Positions 46,880 through 57,622 of a DNA stretch of 64,000 bases are shown here, in pieces. The first letter of the stretch is position 1, and each line of letters opens with the position of its first letter. The stretch spans positions 62,001 through 126,000 of the forward strand of contig CAMYJW010000030.1 in assembly GCA_947258815.1 (NCBI GenBank). The letters are read 5' to 3'. Made by a program: the position numbers and the translations under genes. The notes under the pieces were generated by a model. That model was not told the origin of the DNA. It did not search any database and saw nothing but the letters and a program-made list of their open reading frames with translations. Origin of the DNA: an uncultured Sphingomonadaceae bacterium (GTDB lineage: Bacteria; Pseudomonadota; Alphaproteobacteria; Sphingomonadales; Sphingomonadaceae).

Positions 46880-48442
46880 CTACTCCACGCCGCTGATGCG
46901 GTCCATCCACTGATCGAGCGGGGCAACAGCCTTGTGAAAGGCGCGCACCGCATCCTCGGCCGGCTGATCGGGCCTGTCCTCAGCCGAAAGGATAAGCATC
47001 GCGGTGGGGCGGGCGGTCAATGTCAGCCGGTCAATCATCGTTGCGAGTTTGAGTCTGGCGTTGCTGCCGCTCAACAGTGACCCTGTATGATACCAGGTCA
47101 TCGCCAGCCGGTTGATCCGGCCTCTTGCCAGCATGCGTTCGCTGTATGCGCCGTCAAGCGATGGCCCTGAGGCCAGCCATGACCATTCGCTGTCAGGCAT
47201 CAGCGCGCCTTCGCCAAATCCGCCTGCTTCGCGGCCTTCGCCCTGCCCTGCATACAACGCAAGAAACACATCGACCTCGCGCCCCTGGATATCGCGATAC
47301 CGGCCCAGAAGACGATGATCGGCGCCGTTCGCGCGGGGTTCCCAAATCACTTGCGGCGCATAGTCAACGCGCTGCCAGCCTTCAACGACAGGGAGCGCCG
47401 CAATTGCGGGCAACTGCGCTTCAAGGCGATTTGCCGCCGCCGCCCAACCCTGGCTCGCCAGAACGATCAGAGCCAGACTCGCAACCGCCACAGCCGGGCC
47501 CACGGCAAATTTTGAGAGCCGTTCGAGCAAAACCGAACGATTGATCGCATCGACATCAACGATCGGATCTTCAATCGGGCGATCGAAGTAGCGCCATGCG
47601 CCCACCACCACCAACGCAAGCACGATTGCAAAGAAGAACCAGCCGTAAACGATGTGATCGAAACCCGCTGCAACCTCGGCACCGAAAATTTGTGCAGCAT
47701 AGATTGTCGCAAAGGCCCTGAACCCGTTAGCCAGTATCGGCACGACAATGCAGGCCAGAAGGAAGATCGCCCGTCGTTTCCAGCCCAGGAAACACACGTT
47801 TGCCACCAGCAGGCCAAACGCGATCATCGCAATCAGGAACTTCACGCCCGAACAGGCCTCGGCCACTTCGAACAGGCCGGCTGGCGTGTCGATGAAAACG
47901 CCGTCGATCACCGCGGGAATGCCGCTCAGATCGACCAGCGCAATCGTGATCGCGGCGGTGATCATCTGTAATGTCGGGATCAGTTCATCGCCGAACGGAA
48001 CCAGCAGCAACATATAGCACAGCGGAAACAGCAGCCCTGCACCGACGCGCACGCCAAGTAGCACCGGCACGGTCGATGCCAACAGTACCGTCGCGCCCAA
48101 TTGCCGTGCAAGATCAAGCCCGGAGAATGCACCCAGCACCCACATAAACGCCGCGCCAAGCGCAATCACCAGACCCGGCCACCATGGCCTGGGCGCAATT
48201 TCCGCCAGTTCGGGCGCGCGCTGGATAACCATCCAGCCGATAATCACCGGGATCAGAATGATGTGATTGTAGGTTGAGCTGTTCCAGGCCTGATCGGCAA
48301 TCGCCGCCCAGTCACGGAAGAACACCGCCCCCAGCACCAGCCAGACAACCGCAAGGCATGCAAGTGGCGCGCGCCAGACGTGTGGAATGTGCAATCCGTC
48401 ACGCAGCGCCCCGAAGGGGAGTGTCAGCCCCTCACGCGGCAT
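46880..48442 (-). CDS. xrtA: Exosortase A with C-terminal EpsI-like domain
   Basis: EACSGVKFL (Cys), NGFRAF (Arg), DHIVYGWFFF (His) catalytic triad; long C-terminal extension WQRVDYAPQVIWEPR... Confidence 0.9.
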   Translation of the reverse strand: MPREGLTLPFGALRDGLHIPHVWRAPLACLAVVWLVLGAVFFRDWAAIADQAWNSSTYNHIILIPVIIGWMVIQRAPELAEIAPRPWWPGLVIALGAAFMWVLGAFSGLDLARQLGATVLLASTVPVLLGVRVGAGLLFPLCYMLLLVPFGDELIPTLQMITAAITIALVDLSGIPAVIDGVFIDTPAGLFEVAEACSGVKFLIAMIAFGLLVANVCFLGWKRRAIFLLACIVVPILANGFRAFATIYAAQIFGAEVAAGFDHIVYGWFFFAIVLALVVVGAWRYFDRPIEDPIVDVDAINRSVLLERLSKFAVGPAVAVASLALIVLASQGWAAAANRLEAQLPAIAALPVVEGWQRVDYAPQVIWEPRANGADHRLLGRYRDIQGREVDVFLALYAGQGEGREAGGFGEGALMPDSEWSWLASGPSLDGAYSERMLARGRINRLAMTWYHTGSLLSGSNARLKLATMIDRLTLTARPTAMLILSAEDRPDQPAEDAVRAFHKAVAPLDQWMDRISGVE

Positions 48443-49667
48443 CGCGACATGTCCGTGCGTTCGCGCCCATGATATCGGGCAAGGAAGCCAGCGCCGCTTC
48501 CCAGCTGGCATTGGCCACCACAAATTTGCGCGCGGCCTGCCTCATTGCCTGCGCCGCGCCGGTGTCCTTCAGCAAGGAAACCGCCGCATCGGCAAGGCTG
48601 GCGTTGTCCGCCGCAATCTGGAAATCCCGCCCGGATTGCGCACCGATCCCGGTTGCAGCCTCGGGCGTGAGAACAACCGGCAAGGCCATCGCCATCGCCT
48701 CAAGCACCTTGTTCTGAACGCCGCGCCCGATATCAAGCGGCACCAGCGCCAGATCGGCGGCTTTCAGCCAGGTGAGAATGTCAGGCACCCGGCCCCAGAC
48801 ATGGCAGCCATCTTTTCCATGGCGATTGAGAAGTGAATCGGGCGGATTGCGCCCGACAATGTGAAACGTCGCATCGGGTATCCGGGCACGAACCAGCGGC
48901 AGGATTGCGTCCATCGCGCGCACAACCGCATCGATGTTGGGCGCATAGTCCATCTGCCCGGTGAACACGATGCGCGGCCCCGGCGCCGCCAGCATCCTGG
49001 GTTCCGGCTCTGCCTTCGCAGGATCGAAACCGACACTGTCAATCCCGTTTGCAAGCGTGCGAACATCGGTTGCGGCCCGCAATGTGTCTGGCAGACGCTG
49101 CCTGAACAACGCGACTTCGGCATCGGAAATCAACAGGCTGACATCGGCCCGGCTTGCCAGCCTTGCTTCTTCGACACGCAGCTTGCGCCCTTCGCGCGCG
49201 TCGATCCAGCTGCGCACACCATGCTTGCCAGCGGCGTAAGCCTCAAACTTCGCGGAATCGACATCGACAAAATCGGCCACAATCCGCCCGCCGAACGATG
49301 GCGGCACATACTGGCCCATCTGGCCCGAAAACACATAGATCGCCGAAATCGGACGGCGTGCCAGCAAGTCTGCAACGTATGCTGCAAGCTCTGCACTGTA
49401 GAACGCTGTAAGGCTTACCGGTGTGCGCATCGCCAGCGCCTGCACGCCGGCAAGCGGTAAAGGCTTGGACCGGCGGACAAGATTATAGCTTTTCGCAAGG
49501 TCCGCCATTGCCGCTTCCTCTGCCAGATCGGCATCGTCATCGGCGAAAGTAGCCACATGGACCGGTGCGATCCGGGCAAGGCGCTTCAGGATATGGTGGG
49601 ACCGGATCTTGTCGCCGCGATCGGGTGGGAACGGGATGCGATGGGCGAGAAACAGAATCTCGCGCAT
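48432..49667 (-). CDS. Glycosyltransferase, XrtA-associated (family 1-like)
   Basis: FLAHRIPFPPDRGDKIRSHHILKRLA, GPRIVFTGQMDYAPNIDAV. Confidence 0.9.
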   Translation of the reverse strand: MREILFLAHRIPFPPDRGDKIRSHHILKRLARIAPVHVATFADDDADLAEEAAMADLAKSYNLVRRSKPLPLAGVQALAMRTPVSLTAFYSAELAAYVADLLARRPISAIYVFSGQMGQYVPPSFGGRIVADFVDVDSAKFEAYAAGKHGVRSWIDAREGRKLRVEEARLASRADVSLLISDAEVALFRQRLPDTLRAATDVRTLANGIDSVGFDPAKAEPEPRMLAAPGPRIVFTGQMDYAPNIDAVVRAMDAILPLVRARIPDATFHIVGRNPPDSLLNRHGKDGCHVWGRVPDILTWLKAADLALVPLDIGRGVQNKVLEAMAMALPVVLTPEAATGIGAQSGRDFQIAADNASLADAAVSLLKDTGAAQAMRQAARKFVVANASWEAALASLPDIMGANARTCRDAA

Positions 49668-50746
49668 CAGCCAAGCCCCCTCGCGATCAGCGGCCCAAGC
49701 CGATTGGCAACAGATAAAGGCAGGCGCTGCCAGAGGGCGATCTGCAAGCGATGTTTCGCGCTGGTCGGATCGGCATCGCGGGCTTCGTGGCCGGGAGCGG
49801 TCCAGCTTGCATATGTCAGCGGTTCGGGTTCAAAACCCCAGTTGCGTTTGAAGTGATAGGCGCCGCTGTTTGTCTTCGACCGGCCAAAATCGAACTGGCT
49901 GCATCCGCGGCGACGCGCGTGCAGCATCAGTTCGTAATACATCCGGTCATTGGCGCGCAGGCGGCGCGCATCCCACGTTCCGCCACCCCAGTAAGGCATC
50001 ACCGCACCACGATGATACAGCGAGAGCACGCTGGCGACTGCGCGCCCTTCGTGGCGCACGGTGAGAATATCGGCATCCTCGCCGAACTGATCGAGCACCG
50101 CATCGAACAGCGCGCGCGGAAACACCGGCGTGCCCAGATTGCGAACGCTTTGCGCATAGACATCGTAATGCGCCCTGCGATCTTCCTCGGTGCGGCCGAT
50201 CACGATTTCGTGGCTGATTTTCAGCCCTTTGCGGACTTCGGCGCGCTGTTTGCGCGGAATCGCCAACAGCTGCGCTTCATCATCATCAGCAAGGGCGGTA
50301 ACAAATCCGCAGTGCGAATCCGTGCGGTGCGCCCAGCCCGCCGCACCCGCATTCGGCAAAGTGCCGCCGCGCAGCTCTATCGTGGGGCAGGACAAGCGCT
50401 CAGCCAGTTCCCGTGCCGCCGCGAACAGCCTGTCAAGATCGGCATCATCCGATGCCAGCACGCCCCCGCCCACGGCAAACCCGGTTGACGCAAGCAGCCT
50501 GCCGAAAATCGGCGACGAAACATCGGACAACGGCAGGTATGCGCAAATTTCGCCTGAATTTTCAGCCACCAGCGCCATATCGCGATTGCCTGTTCCCGCC
50601 CGCACCGCTTCAAGCCATGCCGGGCGGTGAAACGGCGTGCCCTCTGGATGCGCGTTGACGAATGCGTCTATCCGCGCGCGTTCGTTCGGATCGGACAGAT
50701 CGGTCAGCCTGATCCGGTCATCCGTCATGATGAAGGGCGCGTTCAT
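49667..50746 (-). CDS. FemAB-family XrtA/PEP-CTERM-associated protein
   Basis: FHRPAWLEAVRAGTG...LRANDRMYYELMLHARRRGCSQFDFGRSKTNSGAYHFKRNWGFEP. Confidence 0.9.
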   Translation of the reverse strand: MNAPFIMTDDRIRLTDLSDPNERARIDAFVNAHPEGTPFHRPAWLEAVRAGTGNRDMALVAENSGEICAYLPLSDVSSPIFGRLLASTGFAVGGGVLASDDADLDRLFAAARELAERLSCPTIELRGGTLPNAGAAGWAHRTDSHCGFVTALADDDEAQLLAIPRKQRAEVRKGLKISHEIVIGRTEEDRRAHYDVYAQSVRNLGTPVFPRALFDAVLDQFGEDADILTVRHEGRAVASVLSLYHRGAVMPYWGGGTWDARRLRANDRMYYELMLHARRRGCSQFDFGRSKTNSGAYHFKRNWGFEPEPLTYASWTAPGHEARDADPTSAKHRLQIALWQRLPLSVANRLGPLIARGLG

Positions 50747-51615
50747 GCGGCAAGCGTAACGGCCTCAGCCGCTTCCCGTCTTGCCAGCACGTCCATGCGG
50801 CCCCAGCTGAATTCATTCACCAGCTGGATCAGCTTATCCGACATGCCTTCAAGGTTTGTGTAATGGCGCAGGCGTGATTTCATCGGCGCCTGTGGCACAC
50901 GCGGCTGATCGGGATCGATTTCCCACGGATGGAAATAGAACACCGCAGGTCTGCGATCGCGGCGGTTCACCTGCCGGATTGCCCAGCGCGAAAAGCCATA
51001 GGGCAGCACCCGGAAGAACCCCCCGCCCCCGGCGGCGAGCCTCCGTCCGGCGAACGTGGCGGTGGTTACGGGAATCTCGATCAGATCGGACCAGGGCAGC
51101 GGTTTGAAAGCAAAGCGCGGCGCTTCCTGCCAGCCATAATGATCATGCGCGACGGGAGCGACGCTGGAACTGTATGCAAAGCCCTGTTCAGCCAGAATCA
51201 TGTAGGCCCATGGCGTGCGCTGATCGATGGAGAAGCTGGGCGCGCGATAGCCCAGGATCGGCATTCCTGCGGCATCTTCGAGTGCCTTTCGGCTTTTCTC
51301 AAGGTCAAGCGCGAAACTCTCGCGATCCATGCGGAACACCCGCGCATGATCCCATCCGTGACTGGCAAGTTCATGGCCCTGCGCGGAAATTCGCTGCATC
51401 AACGCCGGATGACGTTTTGCCACCCAGCCAAGCGTGAAGAACGTGGCCTTGACATCGGCATCGGCGAACATCTGCAAAATCGCATCGCAGTTGCGCTCGA
51501 CACGATCGGTCAGCGAGCCCCAGTCATCCTTGTCGATGACATTCTCGAACGCGCCAACGTGGAACCAGTCCTCGACATCGACGGACAGGCCATTGGTGGG
51601 ATACAGTTCATCCAC
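50743..51615 (-). CDS. Polysaccharide deacetylase, XrtA-associated
   Basis: NGLSVDVEDWFHV, FFTLGWVAKRHP, ELASHGWDH NodB motifs. Confidence 0.93.
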   Translation of the reverse strand: MDELYPTNGLSVDVEDWFHVGAFENVIDKDDWGSLTDRVERNCDAILQMFADADVKATFFTLGWVAKRHPALMQRISAQGHELASHGWDHARVFRMDRESFALDLEKSRKALEDAAGMPILGYRAPSFSIDQRTPWAYMILAEQGFAYSSSVAPVAHDHYGWQEAPRFAFKPLPWSDLIEIPVTTATFAGRRLAAGGGGFFRVLPYGFSRWAIRQVNRRDRRPAVFYFHPWEIDPDQPRVPQAPMKSRLRHYTNLEGMSDKLIQLVNEFSWGRMDVLARREAAEAVTLAA

Positions 51616-51638
51616 GCTAGGATAACTCCGGTTTGAGA

Positions 51639-53195
51639 TCAGGCAGCGTCGCGATCGCCCTCACCCGATTCGATCCATTCGATCAGCATGGTAAGCGTGT
51701 GGCGAATGGTGCGGTCCTGCTCGATAATCCGGCCTTCAAGCGCGGAAATACGCTCGCTCAGATCGTTGATCTGCGCGTCCGCGTCCTTATCGCGCCCGAT
51801 ATTGTCATCGTGCGCGTCAGACAGTTCCACCACGGCCTGTTGCAATTCCGCGATCTGTTCGTCGCGCTCCGCCAACATCGCCTGAACTTCGTCGGCAGCA
51901 AGACCTGCGACGGCCTCTACGCGCGCGGCAGCAGACGGCGCATCGGCTGGCTCTGCATCGGGCACCGGCGCTGGCGACGCTTCAACCGGCATTTCGAACT
52001 GTCCGGTCGGCTCGGCAGCCTCTGCCGTTTCGTCTGCACCCGGTTCTCCGGTCGGTTCAGGCCCGTCGCCCGGAGCCGCGAACGGAGGCGAGAATGCGGC
52101 CGGAGCCGCATCGGCTTCTTCGCTCGCATCCATTTCGGATTCGAACGGATCTTCGACAAGTTCCGAGATACCCCAGTTCACGTCCGCCGCATCGTCGCTT
52201 TGCGCGCCCTCGTTCGTCTCGGCATCTTCGCGAACCGGCGCTTCGTCCAGTTCGGAGATATCCTCAACCGTAATGCCAACCCGGCTTTCAGACCCTTCAG
52301 GTTCGTCACGGGTTTCAGCAACAGCGGGCGAGGCAGTATCTTCGGCTGGTGTGGCATCAACCGCACCGGCCAGGCCGAATGCGCCATCGTCGCACAAATC
52401 CGTCAGAACCTTTTCGACCATCGGCCCGTCAATCCGCGCGCGCTCATCGACCGAGCCAAGCAGCAAAAGGCGATTGACGATCTGGTTGATCCGGCGCGGA
52501 ATGCCCCCGGTCGCCTCATGAATCTCAACAAAAACCCGCTGATCGAAGGACGGATTGCCATCCCATCCCACGCATTTCAGGCGATGTTCGATATAGTGCT
52601 GCACTTCCTGCAACTCCATCGCCGCAAGGTGATGCGTGGCGATAACGCGCTGGCGCAGCTGCTCAAGCCCGGAATGTTTCGCCAGCGTATCGCGAAACTC
52701 GGGTTGGCCAAGCAAAAGCGTTTGCAGCAGCGGATGCGATCCAAGCTGAAAGTTTGAAAGCATGCGCAGCTCTTCAAGCGCTTCAACAGACAGGTTCTGC
52801 GATTCATCGACAATCAGCAGACAGCGCCGTCCGGCCCGCGCCTCATCGTGCAGAAAGCTCTCGATCGCGCCAAGCGCCGATGCCTTGTCATGCCCTTCGA
52901 TCATCAGGCCGAACGCCTGCGCGACGACATGGATGATCTCTTCGCCATCAAGCTTGCTGGTCACAACTTGCGCCGCGGTCAGCCGCGAAGGATCAATCGT
53001 CTGCATCAGGTGCGCAACAAGCGTGGACTTCCCCGCTCCGACCTCGCCGGTAATCACGACAAAACCCTCACCCTGGGCAAGTCCATATCCAAGATACGAC
53101 AGCGCCTTGCGGTGTGTCTGGCTTTCGAAATAAAATGCCGGATCGGGTGTCAGCTGGAACGGACGACCGGTCAGACCATAGAAATTATCGAACAT
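51639..53195 (-). CDS. XrtA-associated ExeA/GspA-like AAA ATPase with acidic C-terminal extension
   Basis: MFDNFYGLTGRPFQLTPDPAFYFES, TGEVGAGKSTLVAHLM, LLIVDESQNL. Confidence 0.9.
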   Translation of the reverse strand: MFDNFYGLTGRPFQLTPDPAFYFESQTHRKALSYLGYGLAQGEGFVVITGEVGAGKSTLVAHLMQTIDPSRLTAAQVVTSKLDGEEIIHVVAQAFGLMIEGHDKASALGAIESFLHDEARAGRRCLLIVDESQNLSVEALEELRMLSNFQLGSHPLLQTLLLGQPEFRDTLAKHSGLEQLRQRVIATHHLAAMELQEVQHYIEHRLKCVGWDGNPSFDQRVFVEIHEATGGIPRRINQIVNRLLLLGSVDERARIDGPMVEKVLTDLCDDGAFGLAGAVDATPAEDTASPAVAETRDEPEGSESRVGITVEDISELDEAPVREDAETNEGAQSDDAADVNWGISELVEDPFESEMDASEEADAAPAAFSPPFAAPGDGPEPTGEPGADETAEAAEPTGQFEMPVEASPAPVPDAEPADAPSAAARVEAVAGLAADEVQAMLAERDEQIAELQQAVVELSDAHDDNIGRDKDADAQINDLSERISALEGRIIEQDRTIRHTLTMLIEWIESGEGDRDAA

Positions 53196-53213
53196 CGTGA
53201 CTTTCCTTCACGC

Positions 53214-54944
53214 TCAGAAGCTGTATTTCACGCCGACCAGGGCGGACGTGACCCAAATATCATCGAGCAGCGGATCTCCGCTGTAACTGTAACCATCGAT
53301 CGCCACCGCGGCCTTCGCGGTGAAGTGGTCGGTCAATTTGCGATAGTATGCTGCGCTTGCGCCCAGTTCGTTCTCATCGCCACCAAAGCTGCCTCCGCTT
53401 TCGATCCAATTGGCATAGAGATAGGTTGCAAAGCCCGCGTTGCGGCCCAGATCCGCATCGAGATATGCGGAGAGCCAGAACTTCTCGTCGATCAGGCCAT
53501 TGTCATCGGCAAGGACCGTGCCATCGGCGGCGATAAACTTGCGGCGATCGTATCCGCCGCCAATGCCGGCCTTGAGGTGCCCCATCTTGCGCGTGTAGCT
53601 GGCGGCAACGCCGCGCGCGCGAAATGTCGCCGAACGCAGCGAGCCAAGCGATCCCGCAAGGCAGTTTCCGGCTTCAAGCGAGGATACACAACCGCCGATA
53701 TTGCCGTTCACCGGGTTACGAATAGCGGAGAAATCGGTCGGCATATCCGCAAGCACCTGATTCACCTGGCCGCCAAATCCGGCGACGTTATCGTAGACGG
53801 CAATGGCAAGCGCACTGCGCCGATTGGGCGCATAGCTCAGCGTCCCGGTATAGCTGGTCGAACCGTAACGGCGACCGACGCTGGCCGTCAGCGACGTCCG
53901 GGCCGAGGGGCGCCACATGACGCCAACATCCCAGATCAGGCCATCAACATCGTAAGCCAGTTTTCGCGGTGAGCTTTTATCGGTGACATAATCACCATCG
54001 GCGCGCCGCACCGGCTCGCCATCCGCATCGCGCAGGGCATCGCGGCTCGATATTTCGACTTTTTCATAACCGACCGCGCCCGTAACCGCGAGCGAATGGG
54101 CAACCGGCACCGTCACCGTTGCGCGCGCCTGCATATCTTCAACGCGCTGGTCGAGATCGGAGAGATCTTCGCGATAGATGCTGCCGGCAACGCCCACGCC
54201 CACCGGAAGAACCGTTCCCGGTTTCAACGCAGCCGAAGCATCGGCGGCATGAACCACACTGTCGTCGAATGTGTCGAATGGCTGATCATCGGCATCGAGG
54301 CGAAACGCGTCGTTCGTCTCCACTTTCGAGTAACCGGCGCGGTAGTTCGCCTTGATCTCCACATCGCCCGCATATGCAGACACCGATGGTCCCGCATAGA
54401 CCGAGTATATCTGCGAAACGGTATCGCGAACAGCAAGCGCACCATCGACAACCCGGCCCCCATCATCGACTGTGTAGCGCGCGGCCAGTCCGCCAGCCTG
54501 CAGGCGCACACCCGGCGCGATGGTGACATAGCCATTGGCAAGGCCGCTGACGTAATCCTCGTCGCCTTCGCTTTTCTGCCAGGAGAAATCCCGCTCATAA
54601 CGCAGCGAAACCGCGCCACCGCTGTTGCGGCTGGAAACGATGCCATCGATGCCAACAGCAACGCGCGAATAGGTAAGCACCTCGTCGCGCGGCGAAAGCT
54701 CACCTTTAACGACTTGCGCGACTTCGATGTAAGGTTCGATATCCTTGTAGTGCGCAGCTGGCCGGCGTCCGTTACGTGAACTGCCGCCGCCAGAAGGGCC
54801 GGAGAGCCCGTCATCCTGCGAACCGCTGCTTTGCGAAACATCGCCATAATCGATCGACTGCGCATGGGCCTGCACGGGCAGGCTGACACCTGCGATCGTT
54901 GCAAGAGACAGAAGCGTTACAGGAAGGCGTTTCATGGCGCTCAT
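53214..54944 (-). CDS. Outer-membrane beta-barrel protein, XrtA-associated
   Basis: Signal peptide, alternating beta-strand pattern, C-terminal ALVGVKYSF. Confidence 0.82.
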   Translation of the reverse strand: MSAMKRLPVTLLSLATIAGVSLPVQAHAQSIDYGDVSQSSGSQDDGLSGPSGGGSSRNGRRPAAHYKDIEPYIEVAQVVKGELSPRDEVLTYSRVAVGIDGIVSSRNSGGAVSLRYERDFSWQKSEGDEDYVSGLANGYVTIAPGVRLQAGGLAARYTVDDGGRVVDGALAVRDTVSQIYSVYAGPSVSAYAGDVEIKANYRAGYSKVETNDAFRLDADDQPFDTFDDSVVHAADASAALKPGTVLPVGVGVAGSIYREDLSDLDQRVEDMQARATVTVPVAHSLAVTGAVGYEKVEISSRDALRDADGEPVRRADGDYVTDKSSPRKLAYDVDGLIWDVGVMWRPSARTSLTASVGRRYGSTSYTGTLSYAPNRRSALAIAVYDNVAGFGGQVNQVLADMPTDFSAIRNPVNGNIGGCVSSLEAGNCLAGSLGSLRSATFRARGVAASYTRKMGHLKAGIGGGYDRRKFIAADGTVLADDNGLIDEKFWLSAYLDADLGRNAGFATYLYANWIESGGSFGGDENELGASAAYYRKLTDHFTAKAAVAIDGYSYSGDPLLDDIWVTSALVGVKYSF

Positions 54945-56065
54945 CCTCCATATCCATAGTAAGTGCCGAAGCTGCGGCCACTTGGGCTGAAATGAACCGC
55001 ATTGAGCAGCAGCTCGATATTGGGACAGCCGGAAAGCAGCGAAATCGCGTCTTCAAGCGCGCCCTGACCGGTCTGGTCAGCGCGGGCCACCATGATGACC
55101 TGCCCCACATATTTCGCCAGTTCGGCGGCAGGCGATGCGGCAAGTGCGGGCGGAGAATCCACCACCACAAGCCGCTGCGGTGTGCCTTCGGTCAGACGGT
55201 CGAGCACGCGGGCCGTGCGCGAAGAACCAAGATATTCCGTGTCCGAATTGGTCGTATCGCCCGCAGGCAATACCCACAGGCCCGGAATATCCGTGCCGAT
55301 CACAAAATCCGCAACATCGGCGCTGTTGTCAGCAAGCGCGTCCATCAGCCCCGGACCGCCGGGCAGCCCAAGCGCAGTCAGAACCGAAGGCTTGGCAAAG
55401 TCCGCATCGACAAGCAGAACCTCGCTTTCCTTTTCCGCCGCAATCGCAAGCGCAAGGTTCAGCGCACAGAATGTCTTTCCTTCGTTGGGATGAGGCGAAC
55501 TGATCAGAATTCGCTGCGCAAGCGCGCCGCCGCCCTGCTGTCGCAGGTCGGACGCCTGCAGCATGATCTTGCGTTTCACGATCCGAAATTCTTCAAGCAA
55601 CGCGGTGACTTTGCCTTCCGGTACGATCAGTCCCTGGTCGCGAAGGCTCTTGCGATCGACAGGATGGCGTTCATCGCGAAACCTGACCGGCTGGACCACC
55701 GGCTCGGATTGCTCGTGGTCAGTCGATCTCCTGAGCGCGGCTGTGACGGGCACGGTTTCTGCAACCGGGTCTTCAACCGGGTCCTCCGCGCACGGTTCGG
55801 CCAGACCTGTCCGGGCGGAAGGCACATGAAGCACATCGGGTATCGGATCGGGCGCGGGTTGCTGTTCCGCTTGTGCTAATGCGGGCGTCTCCGGTTGCCG
55901 GTGTACCGCGCGGCGCGGTTTCTCCGGGCCCAGATCACCGGGCACAGGCGGGGGCGCAAAACTTGTAAAATCAAGTTTTCCCGCGGCACGTTCTATCAGG
56001 GAATTGCCTTTCACGGCCTTTGCACCATCACTGGGCGGAACGGGGATTTTGCGCTGTTCAGTCAT
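54941..56065 (-). CDS. XrtA-associated tyrosine autokinase (BY-kinase)
   Basis: ISSPHPNEGKTFCALNLALA Walker A, VLLVDADFAKPS, C-terminal YYGYGG. Confidence 0.92.
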   Translation of the reverse strand: MTEQRKIPVPPSDGAKAVKGNSLIERAAGKLDFTSFAPPPVPGDLGPEKPRRAVHRQPETPALAQAEQQPAPDPIPDVLHVPSARTGLAEPCAEDPVEDPVAETVPVTAALRRSTDHEQSEPVVQPVRFRDERHPVDRKSLRDQGLIVPEGKVTALLEEFRIVKRKIMLQASDLRQQGGGALAQRILISSPHPNEGKTFCALNLALAIAAEKESEVLLVDADFAKPSVLTALGLPGGPGLMDALADNSADVADFVIGTDIPGLWVLPAGDTTNSDTEYLGSSRTARVLDRLTEGTPQRLVVVDSPPALAASPAAELAKYVGQVIMVARADQTGQGALEDAISLLSGCPNIELLLNAVHFSPSGRSFGTYYGYGG

Positions 56066-56076
56066 TTCGATCCCCC

Positions 56077-57597
56077 TCAGGCCACCATGCCGCGCTGGAA
56101 AAATTCAGCCGCAAGCAAAACGATGAACAGTCCGGCCAATGCCGCGCTCGCGCCGTAAAAATACTTGAGTTTGCGCTTGCGCACTTCGCGGCTCGCCTCC
56201 GTCAGCGTCTGGGATATCGCACCCAGAACAGGCAGGCCGGTCGCCTTCTCAAGGCTGGCCGTGGTTGCGAATGTCGAACGCAGTTGGCTCATCGCGAAGG
56301 CCGCGCCGCAGCCTGCACCGATCCCGACAAACAACACTCCGAACAACAGCAGCGGCCGGTTTGGCGCGACAGGCGCTCTGGGCGTCGTCGGCGGATCGAC
56401 GATCTCGAACTTCACGGCTTCGCGCTCTGTCTTCACTTCACCGCGAAGACGCAACTCCTCGCGGTCCTGCAACAGTTTGTCATACTGTTTGCGCAGCACA
56501 TCATAATCGCGGCTGATGCGCTGGGCCTGGGCGGCGATTTCAGGATTGCTGATCTGCTGGGCCGTCAGTTTGGCCAGTTCGGATTGCAGGGCTGTTTTAC
56601 GGGAGTTGAGCGCCTGCACATTGGCTTCACGCTCGGCGCGAATGGAAATCAGCGATGTGTATGCCGGATTGGGCAATCCGGTTCCGCTGGTTTTCTCGTT
56701 CTGGGCCGCAACCTTGAGCGTCTTGATCTGGTTTTTCACGCTTATCACGTCAGGATGGCTGTCTGTCAGCCCGCGCGCGCGCATACCGGCAAGATCGGTT
56801 TCCGCACGCATCAGCGAAGATGCAGCACTGCCAATTGCGCCGCCTGGCAAGGCCTTGGGCGTGCCGGCAAGCTGTCCGCCAATCGCGGCAAGTGCGCTTT
56901 GGGCAGCAGCAAGATCGGCGGATACATTGCGCAATTCGGTGCGGGTCGATTCAAGGCGTTGCTGGTTCGCCGCGCCGCCCTGGATCATTTCCGGGTGTTC
57001 GGCCTCGAAAGCCAGCCTGCGCTGTTCCGCGCGCTCCAGCTCTTTCTCACGCTGGGCAAGCTGCTGGTTCACGAATTCCATCGTTTCAGTCATCTCGCCG
57101 CGATTGCCGGAGAGGTTTTCTTCACGAAAGATGTCGATCAGCTTCTGGACGATATCCTGCGCCAGCTTGGCATTCTCGGCTTCGGAGAACGAACCGTTGC
57201 CCGATTCAGCGGTGATTTCAAACAGGTTGTCCTGTTCGCTTACAACCTTGATATCCTCGGCAAGCGCAAGGACGGTCTTTTCCATTTCCTTGGGCGATTG
57301 AACCGTGTCTCCAAGCTGCGTGGACCGGACCACTTTTTCCAGATTGACCGCGCTGGTCAGCGTCTGGCGAATGCGTTCGATATCGCGCTTGCGATCGGCG
57401 ACACCGATGCCGACCTGCTCAGCCAGAGCATCGTCAAGCTGCACAAAAATGCGCGATTTCGATTCGTAGCTGTTGGGAATGAAGGCAACGACAAGCCACC
57501 CCAGAAGGCAAACGCCCCACGCGACGCCAAGCGCCAGCCAGCGACGGTTCCAGACACTATACAGCGCGGCAATTGCCTGATCGTAAAGCGAGTTCAT
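56077..57597 (-). CDS. XrtA-associated polysaccharide chain-length determinant (Wzz-like)
   Basis: N- and C-terminal TM segments flanking coiled coil; WLVVAFIPNSYESKSRIFVQLDDAL. Confidence 0.9.
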   Translation of the reverse strand: MNSLYDQAIAALYSVWNRRWLALGVAWGVCLLGWLVVAFIPNSYESKSRIFVQLDDALAEQVGIGVADRKRDIERIRQTLTSAVNLEKVVRSTQLGDTVQSPKEMEKTVLALAEDIKVVSEQDNLFEITAESGNGSFSEAENAKLAQDIVQKLIDIFREENLSGNRGEMTETMEFVNQQLAQREKELERAEQRRLAFEAEHPEMIQGGAANQQRLESTRTELRNVSADLAAAQSALAAIGGQLAGTPKALPGGAIGSAASSLMRAETDLAGMRARGLTDSHPDVISVKNQIKTLKVAAQNEKTSGTGLPNPAYTSLISIRAEREANVQALNSRKTALQSELAKLTAQQISNPEIAAQAQRISRDYDVLRKQYDKLLQDREELRLRGEVKTEREAVKFEIVDPPTTPRAPVAPNRPLLLFGVLFVGIGAGCGAAFAMSQLRSTFATTASLEKATGLPVLGAISQTLTEASREVRKRKLKYFYGASAALAGLFIVLLAAEFFQRGMVA

Positions 57598-57622
57598 TGC
57601 GGTTTTCCGGTCCTTCCGTCGC

